Below, piece after piece: positions 18,677 to 27,207 of a stretch of DNA of 64,000 nucleotides. This stretch comes from Aeromonas eucrenophila. GTDB taxonomy: Bacteria > Pseudomonadota > Gammaproteobacteria > Enterobacterales > Aeromonadaceae. The position numbers and the translations under genes are program-made. Position 1 is the stretch's first letter. Each line of letters begins with the position of its first letter. The stretch is from NCBI RefSeq assembly GCF_000819865.1, contig NZ_CDDF01000001.1, positions 132,036 to 196,035 of the forward strand, read 5' to 3'. The notes below the pieces were generated by a model that was not told where the DNA came from, ran no database searches, and worked only from the letters and a program-made list of their open reading frames with translations.

Positions 18677-19603
18677 CTAGCTCCCTGTGTTTTTGGTTTT
18701 CATTGGATTGATTGAAGCGAAGTTTTTATAATCTTTACAAGCATCATGTAGCTGCTGTTCAAAAGCATTCGATACTGATGCGGGGGAAATAATATGTATT
18801 TCTGGCAGCCAATATAGCAGCCAACGAAAGAGCTGATCTTTTTCTATCATGGCCGTGGTGATGATCAGGCTGCCATCGGCTGCTTCACTGAGTATTTTTT
18901 GCTCTGGAAAGGTATCTCTGCGAGAAATATAAGGTGCAACCGTTGGTGAGACATGCAATGTTACCAGTGTCTTTTTACCAAAGGAGATCCCGCTGTTGCT
19001 TGCTAATTGCTCTAATACAGAGGGTTCGGGATAAAATGGCATATCGCTTACGTTAAGCGATTCAATCTGGCCGACTTCAAAGGACTTTAATTGATCTTGC
19101 TCGACGGCGGCCATGTACCAGAGACCGCTTTGATTGGTCAGTTTATAGGGAGCCGCCTTGCGTGGTTTCCCTTTATAGATGTAACTGATTTGGGCCTGCT
19201 GGGTGATGGCTTCGCGCAGTTGCTGCAAATTGGTCGATAGAATACTGTTATCGCGACTGCTGTGCCCTCGAATAGCGATATGGTGTCCATTCTCCATAAA
19301 GTCACGCAGTTTATGCCCGTTTGAATTGGGGAATAAATGAGCGACATCGGTAAACGATGCAAAGTTAGCCAAATCATGGACATTGAGCTGCGGCGTCAGT
19401 GCTTTGGAGAGCCGATATTTTCCGGGAGAGACTTCATCCAGAATATGGGTCAGCCGTGCCAGATCCCGGTATGCCGTCCGTTCGGTGATCCGAAAATGAT
19501 CACATAGCCAGCTTTTACTGATTTCACTGCCCTGATAGATCGCAGAAAAAATCTCATTGAGACGCTCGACCAACAGGTCATGTTTTTTACCTTGTTGTTC
19601 CAT
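18677..19603 (-). CDS. WYL-domain transcriptional regulator
   Basis: An N-terminal helix-turn-helix (about residues 20-55, around SWLCDHFRITERTAYRDLARL) is followed by a WYL domain near residues 135-200 (ISYIYKGKPRKAAPYKLTNQ, then LWYMAA) and a C-terminal WCX-type extension. WYL regulators sense ligands, often nucleic acids or nucleotides, and often control phage-defence or stress genes. Three consecutive ATGs (19609, 19606, 19603) follow AAGG. I chose 19603 because only it has normal spacing, giving about 308 residues. It is the first gene of the leftward four-gene operon and probably controls it. A 19-base inverted repeat about 170 bases upstream is a candidate operator. Confidence 0.85.
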   Translation of the reverse strand: MEQQGKKHDLLVERLNEIFSAIYQGSEISKSWLCDHFRITERTAYRDLARLTHILDEVSPGKYRLSKALTPQLNVHDLANFASFTDVAHLFPNSNGHKLRDFMENGHHIAIRGHSSRDNSILSTNLQQLREAITQQAQISYIYKGKPRKAAPYKLTNQSGLWYMAAVEQDQLKSFEVGQIESLNVSDMPFYPEPSVLEQLASNSGISFGKKTLVTLHVSPTVAPYISRRDTFPEQKILSEAADGSLIITTAMIEKDQLFRWLLYWLPEIHIISPASVSNAFEQQLHDACKDYKNFASINPMKTKNTGS

Positions 19604-20221
19604 CATCATCCTTTATGGAATGCGATGAAATATGACCGTGGCCATAGCACCAGCAACACTCCAAGATTGCAGGGGAATACCATTTAACGTTTGTTTGATA
19701 TTTGTTTTAAATGTTGCAATTAAGTAGGCAATTCCTGCCCTTAATAATACTGTTCTTATTATAATGGAATTGACTGACAGGGTGAGTCAGTAAAAGAAGG
19801 GGAAAGTGTGAGAATGGTCTCAAAAGGGCTATTGATATGAAAGCTATCACCCCTGGTGATTGAAAAAACGTCAACGATAAGGTTGAAAAATAATCATATT
19901 TCTCAACCATTGAACAGGGTGCTCATGGGGCCGTGGAGCTCTTGTCTTCCGCCCGGCTGGGTGGCCGATATAATGGGCTATCGCGCTATGTGTAAGGGCA
20001 AGATCCGCTCGGTCGGTTCCATTAATGAAGCGTCATCGAACGCGGTGCCGGAATTAAGGCCGTTAGGTGAGGTGCAATGCGCTGTGCTTATTGCACCCGA
20101 CTCCTTTAACCTCCCCATTGTTAGAGGCCGGTACAGGGATGCCACGTTGTGACTCATAGTGGGCCGGAATGGTCGGGCCGTGGGCTTAGGTGATGTCAAG
20201 ATGATAAAACAAGGTGATCAA
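19604..20221. other. intergenic region holding the island promoter and its right edge
   Basis: The left half, to about 19900, is A+T-rich like the island and should contain the leftward promoter of the WYL operon. From about 19910 the composition returns to that of the chromosome. A TATAAT at 19969-19974 could be a rightward -10 for the lipoprotein gene, but no good -35 stands before it. I see no integrase, tRNA or flanking direct repeat that would mark an integration event. Confidence 0.45.
19773..19791. promoter_or_regulatory. candidate operator upstream of the WYL operon
   Basis: ACTGAC and GTCAGT are perfect inverted arms separated by 7 bases, 170 bases upstream of the WYL start. They lie in A+T-rich DNA with TATAAT-like sequences near. 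The assignment to the WYL protein is a guess from position only. Confidence 0.25.
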
Positions 20222-20614
20222 ATGATGAAGACCATGGTGCAAAAGGGGCTGCTGTTACCCCTCAGCCTGCTGCTGGCGGCCTGCAGCAGCCAGCCGGACG
20301 CCAGCAAGAGCGGCAGTTGGCGGGGTTATACCCAGACCGGGCTGGCCTCTTATTATGCCGATCGCTATCACAACAAGAAGACCGCGAGCGGCGAGCCCTA
20401 CAAGAACAACGCCAACACGGCGGCCCACATGACGCTGCCCTTCGGCTCCATGGTGAGGGTGACCAACGTGACCAATGGCAAGAGCGTGCTGGTGCGAGTC
20501 AACGACAGGGGCAACTTCGCCAGGGGACGGGTCATCGATCTCTCCAAGGCGGCGTTCAGCAGCATAGGCAACCTCAGATCCGGCCTTATCAAGGTCAAGC
20601 TCGAGGTCATGTAG
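20222..20614 (+). CDS. RlpA-like double-psi beta-barrel lipoprotein
   Basis: A lipoprotein signal (MMKTMVQKG, a hydrophobic core, lipobox LAAC then SSQ) leads into a double-psi beta-barrel domain typical of RlpA: GLASYYADRYHNKKTASGE, then LPFGSMVRVTN and VRVNDRGNFARGRVIDLSKAA. RlpA proteins bind or cleave denuded septal peptidoglycan. This one, at 130 residues, lacks the C-terminal SPOR domain of full RlpA, so the septal role is uncertain. I chose ATG 20222 with AAGG 7 bases before it; an ATG at 20201 would place charged residues ahead of the signal. Confidence 0.82.
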   Translation: MMKTMVQKGLLLPLSLLLAACSSQPDASKSGSWRGYTQTGLASYYADRYHNKKTASGEPYKNNANTAAHMTLPFGSMVRVTNVTNGKSVLVRVNDRGNFARGRVIDLSKAAFSSIGNLRSGLIKVKLEVM

Positions 20615-20797
20615 GACTGCAGTGGCAACTTGTGCTGCCTGTTGCGGCGCTGGCAGAAACGCCGGCGCCAGGTCTCATGTCAGGACACTTCGCATTGACA
20701 GGAGCCGATGCCGGACTCTAACTGTGGGGTGAGCGATGGCCGAGTCTGTGACTCGGCTTGTCGACCCTTGCCAGCGCACAGAGACGGAGAAATCGAG

Positions 20798-21271
20798 ATG
20801 GCTGATCACAGGCCCGTTCACCTAACCTGGATCCCGGTACAGGGGGCCAAGTCCCTCTATCCAGAACCTTTCGCCTCCCTCGTCAGGCACCGCACCAGAC
20901 GCAGATTGGGGGAGCACTTCAGTCTCACCAATTTTGGCGTCAACTTCACGACCCTGGCGCCTGGAGCCATCTCGGCTCTCAAGCATCATCACTCCAGGCA
21001 GGATGAGTTCATCTACGTCCTCTCGGGGACCCCGACGCTGGTCCATGGTGATGAGGAGTTCCTCATGTCGCCGGGGGATTGCATCGGCTTCAAGGCCAGC
21101 AGTGGCCTGGCTCACCAGTTGCTGAACCGATCCTCCGCAGACGTCACCTACCTTGAGGTCGGCGACAGACTGCCCGGCGATACGGTCGAATACCCCGACG
21201 ATGATCTGGCGCTGGTACAAGGTGCCGATGGCGCCTGGTCAGCCCTGCATAAAGACGGCTCGCCCTATTAG
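20798..21271 (+). CDS. cupin-domain protein
   Basis: This 157-residue protein has both cupin motifs. The first is LKHHHSRQDEFIYVLSG (the H, H and E metal ligands); the second is PGDCIGFKASSGLAHQLLNR with its histidine. It therefore probably binds a metal in a small beta-barrel. Some relatives are sugar-binding or dioxygenase-like proteins, and nothing here identifies the substrate. I chose ATG 20798 behind GGAG at 8 bases; the longer frame would add 30 residues with no support. There is no obvious operon partner. Confidence 0.78.
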   Translation: MADHRPVHLTWIPVQGAKSLYPEPFASLVRHRTRRRLGEHFSLTNFGVNFTTLAPGAISALKHHHSRQDEFIYVLSGTPTLVHGDEEFLMSPGDCIGFKASSGLAHQLLNRSSADVTYLEVGDRLPGDTVEYPDDDLALVQGADGAWSALHKDGSPY

Positions 21272-21679
21272 GGATGACATGGCGACATCAGGTGGCCGCC
21301 GTGGCTGGGGGCGAGCCCAGATGATCAATAGCGCGGCTTGTGCCCGTGAAGGTGGCAGACCAGGGCGTTGAATCTGCGAGTCGTTGATCAGTGGAGCAGC
21401 ACACGCGTGATCAACGGCTGGCTCTGGTGCGGCAGCGTCGATGGCTCGGTCGCAAGCTTCCTTTCGGGAGATCTGGCTGCGCTCACTGTCTTGAGACCTA
21501 TCTTCGTGTTATCTCCGGGTTCTGTTCAATAGAGTGAACAGTCTGTCCATATTGTCCGTCTATACGCACCAATAGTCCGCTCTTACACTGCCTCTCGTGT
21601 GGAAAGGTGCCCTTAGCCGGCGCAAGCCGACCCGAGAAGGGCATCCGTGCCCCTGAACCCTTGATAGCGGAGTGTGATG
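21272..21679. other. intergenic region, nothing recognised
   Basis: About 400 bases between the cupin and ABM genes. Short open frames exist on both strands but none has a plausible start or family resemblance. I see no RNA gene, repeat or clear terminator here. Confidence 0.5.
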
Positions 21680-21988
21680 ATGAAAATGGAAGCGGACAAG
21701 CTGGTGTCGATAGCGGTACTCAAGGCCAAGGCGGGCATGCGGGAGGCGCTGCGGCGCGAGCTGCTCAAGCTGATCGCGCCCACGCGCCTTGAGCCGGGCA
21801 ATCTCGATTACGTGCTGTTCGAGCTGCGCGACGACCCCGGGACTTTTTATATGCGGGAGGCCTTCGTCAATCAGGCCGCCCTGGATGCTCACTGTGCCAC
21901 CGACTATTTTCAGGCCTTCGCCCGGCAGGCCGATGAGCTGCTCGCAGAGCCCCTGCGGCTGATCATGATGGAGGAGGTGAGCCAATAG
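21680..21988 (+). CDS. ABM-domain (antibiotic biosynthesis monooxygenase-like) protein
   Basis: A compact alpha-beta dimeric barrel of about 102 residues: VSIAVLKAKAGMREALRREL, then TRLEPGNLDYVLFE and FYMREAFVNQAALDAH. This matches the ABM family including YgiN quinol monooxygenase. Such proteins oxidise quinols or related aromatics without cofactors; the substrate here is unknown. Start choice is among GTG 21674 and ATGs 21677, 21680 and 21686. GGAG at 21669-21672 best fits 21680. A strong terminator follows about 80 bases later. Confidence 0.8.
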   Translation: MKMEADKLVSIAVLKAKAGMREALRRELLKLIAPTRLEPGNLDYVLFELRDDPGTFYMREAFVNQAALDAHCATDYFQAFARQADELLAEPLRLIMMEEVSQ

Positions 21989-22069
21989 CCCGGATGGCGG
22001 CGGCTCTGAGTGGCCTTGCCGGTGGCGAGCTGTCTCCGGATGGGCTCGGCCAGATCAGGATGGAGAAAA

Positions 22070-22095
22070 CGGGAGGCTGGGCCTCCCGCTTTTTA
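22070..22095 (+). terminator. rho-independent terminator after the ABM gene
   Basis: CGGGAGGC, three bases and GCCTCCCG are followed by CTTTTTATT. The stem is nearly identical to the one after mukB. Confidence 0.85.
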
Positions 22096-22312
22096 TTGCC
22101 GAGCGCCGCAGGTGCTGCCATCGGATCCCGGCGCCGTGCACCCACGCCACAGCCATTGATAGGGGCAAGCTGGATGCTCTTCCGCCAGCAGCTTTTGCTT
22201 GAGGCTCGCAGCCGGCTGTCCGCTATTCTCTGGCATAACAGGATAGGGGATGAGCCATATCATCGGCAGATGGAGGGCCAGATGCCGATAGATGGTTGCC
22301 GCGGGAGGGCCC

Positions 22313-22804
22313 ATGAAGAGAACGCTATTGCTGGTTCGTCATGCCAAGTCCAGTTGGGATGAGGTGGCCCTGCCGGACAGGGAGCGCCCCCTGGCCGAAC
22401 GTGGCAAGCGTGATGCCCCAATGATGGGCGAGCGTCTGGCGCGGGATGGGGTGAAGCCGGATCTGATCCTGTCGAGCCCCGCGCGCCGGGCCCTGTCGAC
22501 GGCGAGGCTCATCGCCGCGGCCCTCGACTATCAGGCCGGGGATATCCTCGTCGACGACAGGCTCTATGCCTGCGATACCAAGACCCTGCTGGGGGTGATC
22601 GCCGAACTCGGTGGCGATTTGAAGCGCGTGATGATCGTCGGCCACAACCCCGAGTTCACCGAGCTGGCGCATCGATTTTCTCGCGAGATAACCCGAATGC
22701 CGACCTGCGCCGTGGCACAATTCACCTTCGATGGCGCGCCCTGGTCGGCCATCGCCGGGGTCAAGCCGGTGAGCACCTCGCTCGATTATCCGAAGAAGAA
22801 GTAG
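22313..22804 (+). CDS. SixA-like histidine phosphatase
   Basis: This is a branch-1 histidine phosphatase of 163 residues with the catalytic VRHAKSSW at the N-terminus (RH), LSSPARRALSTA for phosphate binding, and VGHNPEF carrying the second histidine. SixA removes phosphate from histidine phosphotransfer domains and PtsO; this protein has the same size and order, but the partner is not shown by the sequence. I chose ATG 22313 behind GGGAGG; the longer frame adds seven residues. The gene stands alone, about 100 bases before the outer-membrane-like gene. Confidence 0.82.
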   Translation: MKRTLLLVRHAKSSWDEVALPDRERPLAERGKRDAPMMGERLARDGVKPDLILSSPARRALSTARLIAAALDYQAGDILVDDRLYACDTKTLLGVIAELGGDLKRVMIVGHNPEFTELAHRFSREITRMPTCAVAQFTFDGAPWSAIAGVKPVSTSLDYPKKK

Positions 22805-22904
22805 CGAAGCGCATCCTGCTTCAGGTAGGGTACCCCGCCTGACGGCGGCATTGGCCCGCCGTCGCAAGATCTTCTCTCGAACTGGCGGTAAGGACGGATA
22901 TCTG

Positions 22905-23717
22905 ATGAGACTCAAAGCGCTGATCACAGGGGTGGTGATCGCCGTGATCCCGGTTATCGGCGAGGCGGCCGACTGGCGCTACGCGGTCGGTGTGCATGAT
23001 TTCAATGTGCCGGATGTGGACTCTCACACCTATGGGCTCAACGCTAGCCTGTCGGTGGATGAGCGAACCCAGAGCGATCTGCACCTGTTCGGCTCGGTCG
23101 ATCTCTTCGTGGACAATGACAAGGACCACCTGGACCCGGATCACGTGCCCATCTGGTGGCAGCTTCATGCCGGTGCGGATGGCGACGTCTGGCGCGATGA
23201 TCGGCTGCGCCTCGGTTGGACGACGGATCTCAACACCCGAATGAACACGGTCAGCTCGGTGGAGCGGCAGATGACCGCCCTGGCGGCCATGACCGCGGGC
23301 TACGACGGCGACATATTTCAATACTCACTGGAGGCGGGGCCAGGTTGGTTCTTCCTGGAGATAGATGATGATGCCCCCAGGGAGCGCGGTTACGATCGGG
23401 AGGGTTTGCGCAATACCACTCTGGCTTATGCGCTCACCAACAAGGCCGCACTCAAGCTGGGGAATGACTGGGCCCTCTCCGGCCTGGCCCGGCGCTGGTG
23501 GGATGGTCATCAGACCCTGGAGAGCCAATACAGGGCGGAGCTGAGAGGGAACATCGATCATTGGTTGGGATGGGATCCGGCCAAGCATACCCAACTGGTG
23601 CTTGGCGCCGATGTCTACCACTACAATCTCGCGCCCTATAACGAGCCCAATCTGCCACCCGTGGTGGGCTGGGATAACGACCTGCTGGTCAGCTTGTCGC
23701 TGGAAACTCGGTGGTAA
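22905..23717 (+). CDS. secreted, probably outer-membrane beta-barrel protein of unknown function
   Basis: A clear signal peptide (MRLKALITGVVIAVIPVIG, cleavage probably after GEA) is followed by alternating amphipathic strands rich in aromatic and acidic residues: WRYAVGVHDFNV, YGLNASLSVDE, HLFGSVDLFVD. The C-terminus ends LSLETRW. A last strand ending in an aromatic residue is the usual mark of outer-membrane barrels. It is 270 residues. I know no function. The start at ATG 22905 has AAGGA 10 bases upstream. Acidic clusters such as DNDKDHLDPDH could bind cations, but that is speculation. Confidence 0.7.
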   Translation: MRLKALITGVVIAVIPVIGEAADWRYAVGVHDFNVPDVDSHTYGLNASLSVDERTQSDLHLFGSVDLFVDNDKDHLDPDHVPIWWQLHAGADGDVWRDDRLRLGWTTDLNTRMNTVSSVERQMTALAAMTAGYDGDIFQYSLEAGPGWFFLEIDDDAPRERGYDREGLRNTTLAYALTNKAALKLGNDWALSGLARRWWDGHQTLESQYRAELRGNIDHWLGWDPAKHTQLVLGADVYHYNLAPYNEPNLPPVVGWDNDLLVSLSLETRW

Positions 23718-23924
23718 ATCAGCGGTATTTTCTGGCTATAGGTAAATTGGCGATATCTTGCGCTGCATTTAGTGTTTTTATCGGTGTTGTTAGCTTGTGC
23801 GGTCGCTTCTTTTTAGCGAATATCACTGCTTCTACATGGCTATTCTGCCAGCTCCCATGATCGTGGGATAGGAGCGACCCGCAATTAGCCCTCGTCTGGC
23901 CAGCTTCGCAGGCGGTAACGGGAC

Positions 23925-24128
23925 CTAGCTCTGGGTCCGCCTCATCCCGGTATTGAGGTAGAGGCTGCTGTGGTGCGTGCTGTGACTCACGAACATCACC
24001 TGATGGCGGCTCTGATCGGACAAGATGATGATGTCGCCGGCATTGGCGGGGCAGTTGAGCACGATCTCGTGTTCGGGGGCGGCCAGCTGATCGGCCTGAT
24101 CCTTGAAATCCAGCGTGTATGAATACAT
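23925..24128 (-). CDS. small hypothetical protein
   Basis: This 67-residue protein is read leftwards from ATG 24128, with GGAG 7 bases before it. It begins MYSYTLDFKDQADQLAAPEH and continues with a regular beta-like pattern (EIVLNCPANAGDIIILSDQS, RHQVMFVSHSTHHSSLYLN). No family was recognised. The good ribosome site and sensible amino acid composition favour a real gene over the longer frames around it. About 230 bases separate it from the divergent PhzF-like gene. Confidence 0.6.
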   Translation of the reverse strand: MYSYTLDFKDQADQLAAPEHEIVLNCPANAGDIIILSDQSRHQVMFVSHSTHHSSLYLNTGMRRTQS

Positions 24129-24358
24129 ATGGCACTCCACAACAGGCTCATATACAGACACATTTCCCCAACTCTAGCCGCCGGCGGCTGGATCTGCGGC
24201 GCTCGTTCGACACTGGGGGGCCACTTAATTTAGGCTATGAGCCGGGCGAGCCTCCCCGCTGGCATAAAGGGGGGAGCAGGATAAGTACAGAGTGCCATCC
24301 CCGACAAAGGTGGACGGGCATGAACGGATTTTTCGACAGCGAATGACAAGGAGTCGTG

Positions 24359-25216
24359 ATGACGGAACGGGTAGCTGAATTGGTGCGGATCGCCGCCTTT
24401 GCCGACGGCCTGCAAGGGGGCAACCCCGCCGGGGTTTGGCTGGGGGCCAGCCTGCCTGAGGCGGACGAGATGCAGCGCATCGCCGCCGAGGTGGGATTCT
24501 CGGAGACGGCGTTCGCCGCCCCGCAGCACTCAGCCGAAGGGCGTGAGTGGCGGGTGCGTTACTTCTCCCCCGAGGCGGAGGTACCTTTCTGTGGCCACGC
24601 CACCATAGCTCTCGGTGTCGCCTTGGCGCGGCACAGCGGGGAGGGGGAGTATGAACTGCAGCTCAATCAGGCCAGGATCCGGGTCTCCGGTTGGCAGGAT
24701 GGGGCTGGCCAATGGCAGGCAGCGTTGCACTCTCCGCCGACCCGCAGCCAGTCAGCTTCACCCGAGCAGGTAGCGGCCGCGCTCGCGCTGTTTGGCTACA
24801 CCCAGGCGGATCTGGATCCCCGCATTCCCCCCGCGCTTATTCATGGGGGCGCCGATCACCTGGTGCTGGCCTTGCACAGCCGCGCGGCCCTCGCTGCCAT
24901 GCACTACGAGCTGGCCCAGGGGCGCGCCCTGATGCAGGCGCAAGGCTGGGTCACCGTCTTGCTGGTGCATGCGGCGGGGGAGCGGCATTTTCATAGCCGC
25001 AACCCCTTTGCCTATGGCGGCGTCTATGAAGATCCGGCCACCGGCGCCGCCACCGCGGCTTTCGCGGGCTATCTGCGGGATATCCACTGGCCCCATGGCG
25101 GTGCCATCGACATCCAGCAGGGGGAAGACATGGGCATGCCCTCGCGCCTGCATGCCGAGATCCCGGACGAGCCCGGCAGCGGGATCCGGGTCTCAGGTCA
25201 GGCACGGCTGATGTGA
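24359..25216 (+). CDS. PhzF-family isomerase/epimerase
   Basis: The family includes PhzF of phenazine synthesis and diaminopimelate-epimerase-like enzymes. Signatures are GGNPAGV near the N-terminus, GFSETAF with the catalytic glutamate, RYFSPEAEVPFCGHAT, EDPATGAATA, and the C-terminal QGEDMGMPS (usually QG..MGRPS). Length, 285 residues, is standard. ATG 24359 was chosen because AAGGAG ends 5 bases before it; GTG 24356 is too close. There are no phenazine genes around, so the substrate is unknown. Confidence 0.85.
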   Translation: MTERVAELVRIAAFADGLQGGNPAGVWLGASLPEADEMQRIAAEVGFSETAFAAPQHSAEGREWRVRYFSPEAEVPFCGHATIALGVALARHSGEGEYELQLNQARIRVSGWQDGAGQWQAALHSPPTRSQSASPEQVAAALALFGYTQADLDPRIPPALIHGGADHLVLALHSRAALAAMHYELAQGRALMQAQGWVTVLLVHAAGERHFHSRNPFAYGGVYEDPATGAATAAFAGYLRDIHWPHGGAIDIQQGEDMGMPSRLHAEIPDEPGSGIRVSGQARLM

Positions 25217-25264
25217 ACAGCAAGGAGCACCATGTCTTAATAACGCCGTCCAGGAGGGATGCCG

Positions 25265-26269
25265 ATGGCATTTTTTGAACGTGCCGATATTCGTGCATTG
25301 AGCGAGCGCTTGCTGGCACTGGAGGAGGGGCAGGGGATCCCGCTCACCAGCCGGGCCGGGCAGGAGTTGCATGCCATGCTGAGTGCGGTCGATGGCATCC
25401 GGCCCGTGGGGCGTGGCGCCGCGCGTCTGTTGACCGAGCGGGGCCGCCTGTTTCTGACCTCCAGACTCAAGGAGGCCAGTGATGAGCCAGCCTGGTCGGG
25501 GGAGAGGGTATTGGCGGCGCTGGCGGGGCATCTTCCCCATCACATCAATGGGGCGACCTTGAGCGGCCTCTGGTCGCGGGACTGCAAGGCCAAACTATCC
25601 CCTGCCCAGCTAGCGCGGGCCGACGAGCTGGGGATCCGGGTGTATGGGGATGAGGTGCTGCGGATCCGCTGTGGTTCATCCCTCTCCCTGCTGTGGCAGG
25701 ATGGCCGCTGCTATTGTGCCGATGAGGGGTTTCAGATGTTGGGGGAGCTGGCTTTGCCGGAGCGGGCCCTTGACAGGCTGCGAGGCATCGAGTGGCAAGG
25801 GCGGCAGATAGTGACGGTGGAGAACAAGGGCGCCTTCGTGGATTACCCGTTGCAGCCTGACGAGTTGCTGCTCTATGTGCCGGGCCGCAATACCACCCTC
25901 GCCAAGCAGGTGATCCCGCTATTGCCGGCGGCTACCCCCTGGGCTCATTTTGGCGATCTGGATCAACGCGGGCTGGATATCGCCGCCGAGCTCGCCAACG
26001 CCATGGCCCGCCCGTTGGCACTCTGGTTGCCGGAGCATCTCATGGAGTATGTTCACCACTATGCTCGCGGCTTGCGGCGCCTGTCGGATGGGCAACAGAG
26101 CCGCCGTGGGAAAATCCCCTGGCGAGGCCACCTCGGGACAGCCCAGGAAAACGATATGCTGACCAGGGCCTTGGCACAGCTGGTCGCGAGCAAGACCTGG
26201 CTGGAGCAGGAGGTGATGGTGACCGCCAGACGCTGGCGGTCGTGGCCGCTGGGTGACCTGCCCGAGTGA
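25265..26269 (+). CDS. orphan JetD-like (DUF2220/Toprim-like) protein
   Basis: The C-terminal half has the layout of DUF2220, the Toprim-like domain of the Wadjet subunit JetD: TVENKGAFVDY (acidic residue), LLLYVPGRNTTLAKQVIPLL, then HFGDLDQRGLDIAAELANAM with the D-x-D pair. The N-terminal half (about residues 1-150) is helical and not recognised. JetD cleaves DNA for the plasmid-blocking Wadjet condensin. No JetA, JetB or JetC is beside it, but the unrelated-looking housekeeping MukBEF lies 10 kb upstream. I chose ATG 25265, 6 bases after AGGAGGG, giving 334 residues; ATG 25259 has no room for a ribosome site. A perfect terminator follows the stop. Confidence 0.7.
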   Translation: MAFFERADIRALSERLLALEEGQGIPLTSRAGQELHAMLSAVDGIRPVGRGAARLLTERGRLFLTSRLKEASDEPAWSGERVLAALAGHLPHHINGATLSGLWSRDCKAKLSPAQLARADELGIRVYGDEVLRIRCGSSLSLLWQDGRCYCADEGFQMLGELALPERALDRLRGIEWQGRQIVTVENKGAFVDYPLQPDELLLYVPGRNTTLAKQVIPLLPAATPWAHFGDLDQRGLDIAAELANAMARPLALWLPEHLMEYVHHYARGLRRLSDGQQSRRGKIPWRGHLGTAQENDMLTRALAQLVASKTWLEQEVMVTARRWRSWPLGDLPE

Positions 26270-26277
26270 TGACCCAA

Positions 26278-26308
26278 AAAAGAACCGCCTGCAGGCGGTT
26301 CTTTTTTG
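26278..26308. terminator. bidirectional terminator between convergent genes
   Basis: AAGAACCGCCTG and CAGGCGGTTCTT form a perfect 12-bp palindrome, with an A-run to the left and TTTTTT to the right. It can stop both the rightward DUF2220 gene and the leftward exporter gene. Confidence 0.92.
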
Positions 26309-26345
26309 TGCCGATCTTGTCAGCGTCTCGGTAGGGCGCCCTCGC

Positions 26346-26981
26346 TCAGGGCCGACCACTTAACAGGATGGCGCCACCGAGTGTGATGAAGAGCCCGCCG
26401 GTGATGCGGCTAAACAGGCGCTGGCTGCGCGCCGGCCGGAAGTAGCTGCCGGCACGTCTGGCCAGGGCCACATAGCTCAGGTGCACCAGGCTGACGATGA
26501 CGCAGATGGTGAGGTACATGGTGACGAACTGGAGCGACAGCGCACTCTGGTGATCGAGAAACTGGGGCAGGAGGGCACAGAGGAAGATGATGGTCTTGGG
26601 ATTGCTGGCCGAGACCAGGAAGGCCTCTTGCAAGAAGGAGCGGTTGCTCCTGGTGCTGACGCGTGATCCCGCCGGAGTCGTCTCCTGATTGCCCCCCTTG
26701 GCGGCGCGCAGCGCCTTGTAGCCGAGATAGATGAGGTAACCGCCCCCCGCCAGCTTGAGGGCGATAAACAGGGGCGGCAGTGTCTGCAGCAAGGCGCCCA
26801 CCCCCATGGCAACCAGACAGATGAGGATCGCCTGACAGGCCAGGTTGCTCGCGATGCTGAGCAGGGTGGCGCGCCAACCGTGTTGCAGACCATTTTTAAC
26901 GACCAGCAGCACATTGGGGCCCGGGGTCAGGGTGGCCAGCAGATAGGCCAGAAAGAACAGCATCCATGTGTTCAGATCCAT
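26346..26981 (-). CDS. LysE/RhtB-family amino acid exporter
   Basis: An inner-membrane exporter of about six helices and 211 residues. The family signature is at the N-terminus: LATLTPGPNVLLVVKNGLQH. Internal SASNPKTIIFLCALLPQF is also typical of RhtB relatives, which export homoserine, threonine or related amino acids. The ATG at 26981 (MDLNTWMLFF) starts directly before the first helix and has GGAG upstream; the longer frame would add 45 hydrophilic residues. The exported compound cannot be read from the sequence. Confidence 0.85.
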   Translation of the reverse strand: MDLNTWMLFFLAYLLATLTPGPNVLLVVKNGLQHGWRATLLSIASNLACQAILICLVAMGVGALLQTLPPLFIALKLAGGGYLIYLGYKALRAAKGGNQETTPAGSRVSTRSNRSFLQEAFLVSASNPKTIIFLCALLPQFLDHQSALSLQFVTMYLTICVIVSLVHLSYVALARRAGSYFRPARSQRLFSRITGGLFITLGGAILLSGRP

Positions 26982-27164
26982 GATGTTTACACTCCAATGG
27001 GAAAGCCGGTTGGCGATGAGGGTTTTCATGCGAAAAAACCATGATGCCAGCGCGCCGGGGGGCGAGTCCAGCGGGGCGTTGGTATCTGGCTCAATGCCCT
27101 TGCGAAGCCGGATCATGGCGAAGCGCCTGCAGCCAAGGGAGGGAGCATTCGATTAACTGATGCA

Positions 27165-27191
27165 TAAAAAAACCGCCCTCAGGCGGTTTTT
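27165..27191 (-). terminator. terminator of the lysine-rich small gene
   Basis: Read leftwards, AAAAACCGCC, a short loop and GGCGG are followed by TTTTTTTAT. It lies about 17 bases past the stop of gene 27208-27315. Confidence 0.85.
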
Positions 27192-27207
27192 GTCATCATG
27201 CCGGCCC

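Noticed and set aside
19856..20152. 98-codon rightward frame before the lipoprotein gene
   Set aside because: Starts in A+T-rich island DNA and crosses a composition change; no start signal and no recognisable content.
23719..24135. 138-codon leftward frame overlapping the 67-residue gene
   Set aside because: The alternative frame from 24128 has a proper ribosome site and a protein-like pattern; this one is Arg/Pro-rich shadow.
8964..26269. A complete Wadjet (JetABCD) system formed by mukFEB and the DUF2220 gene
   Set aside because: mukFEB follows cmoM and matches housekeeping E. coli MukFEB closely, and the JetD-like gene is 10 kb away among unrelated genes.
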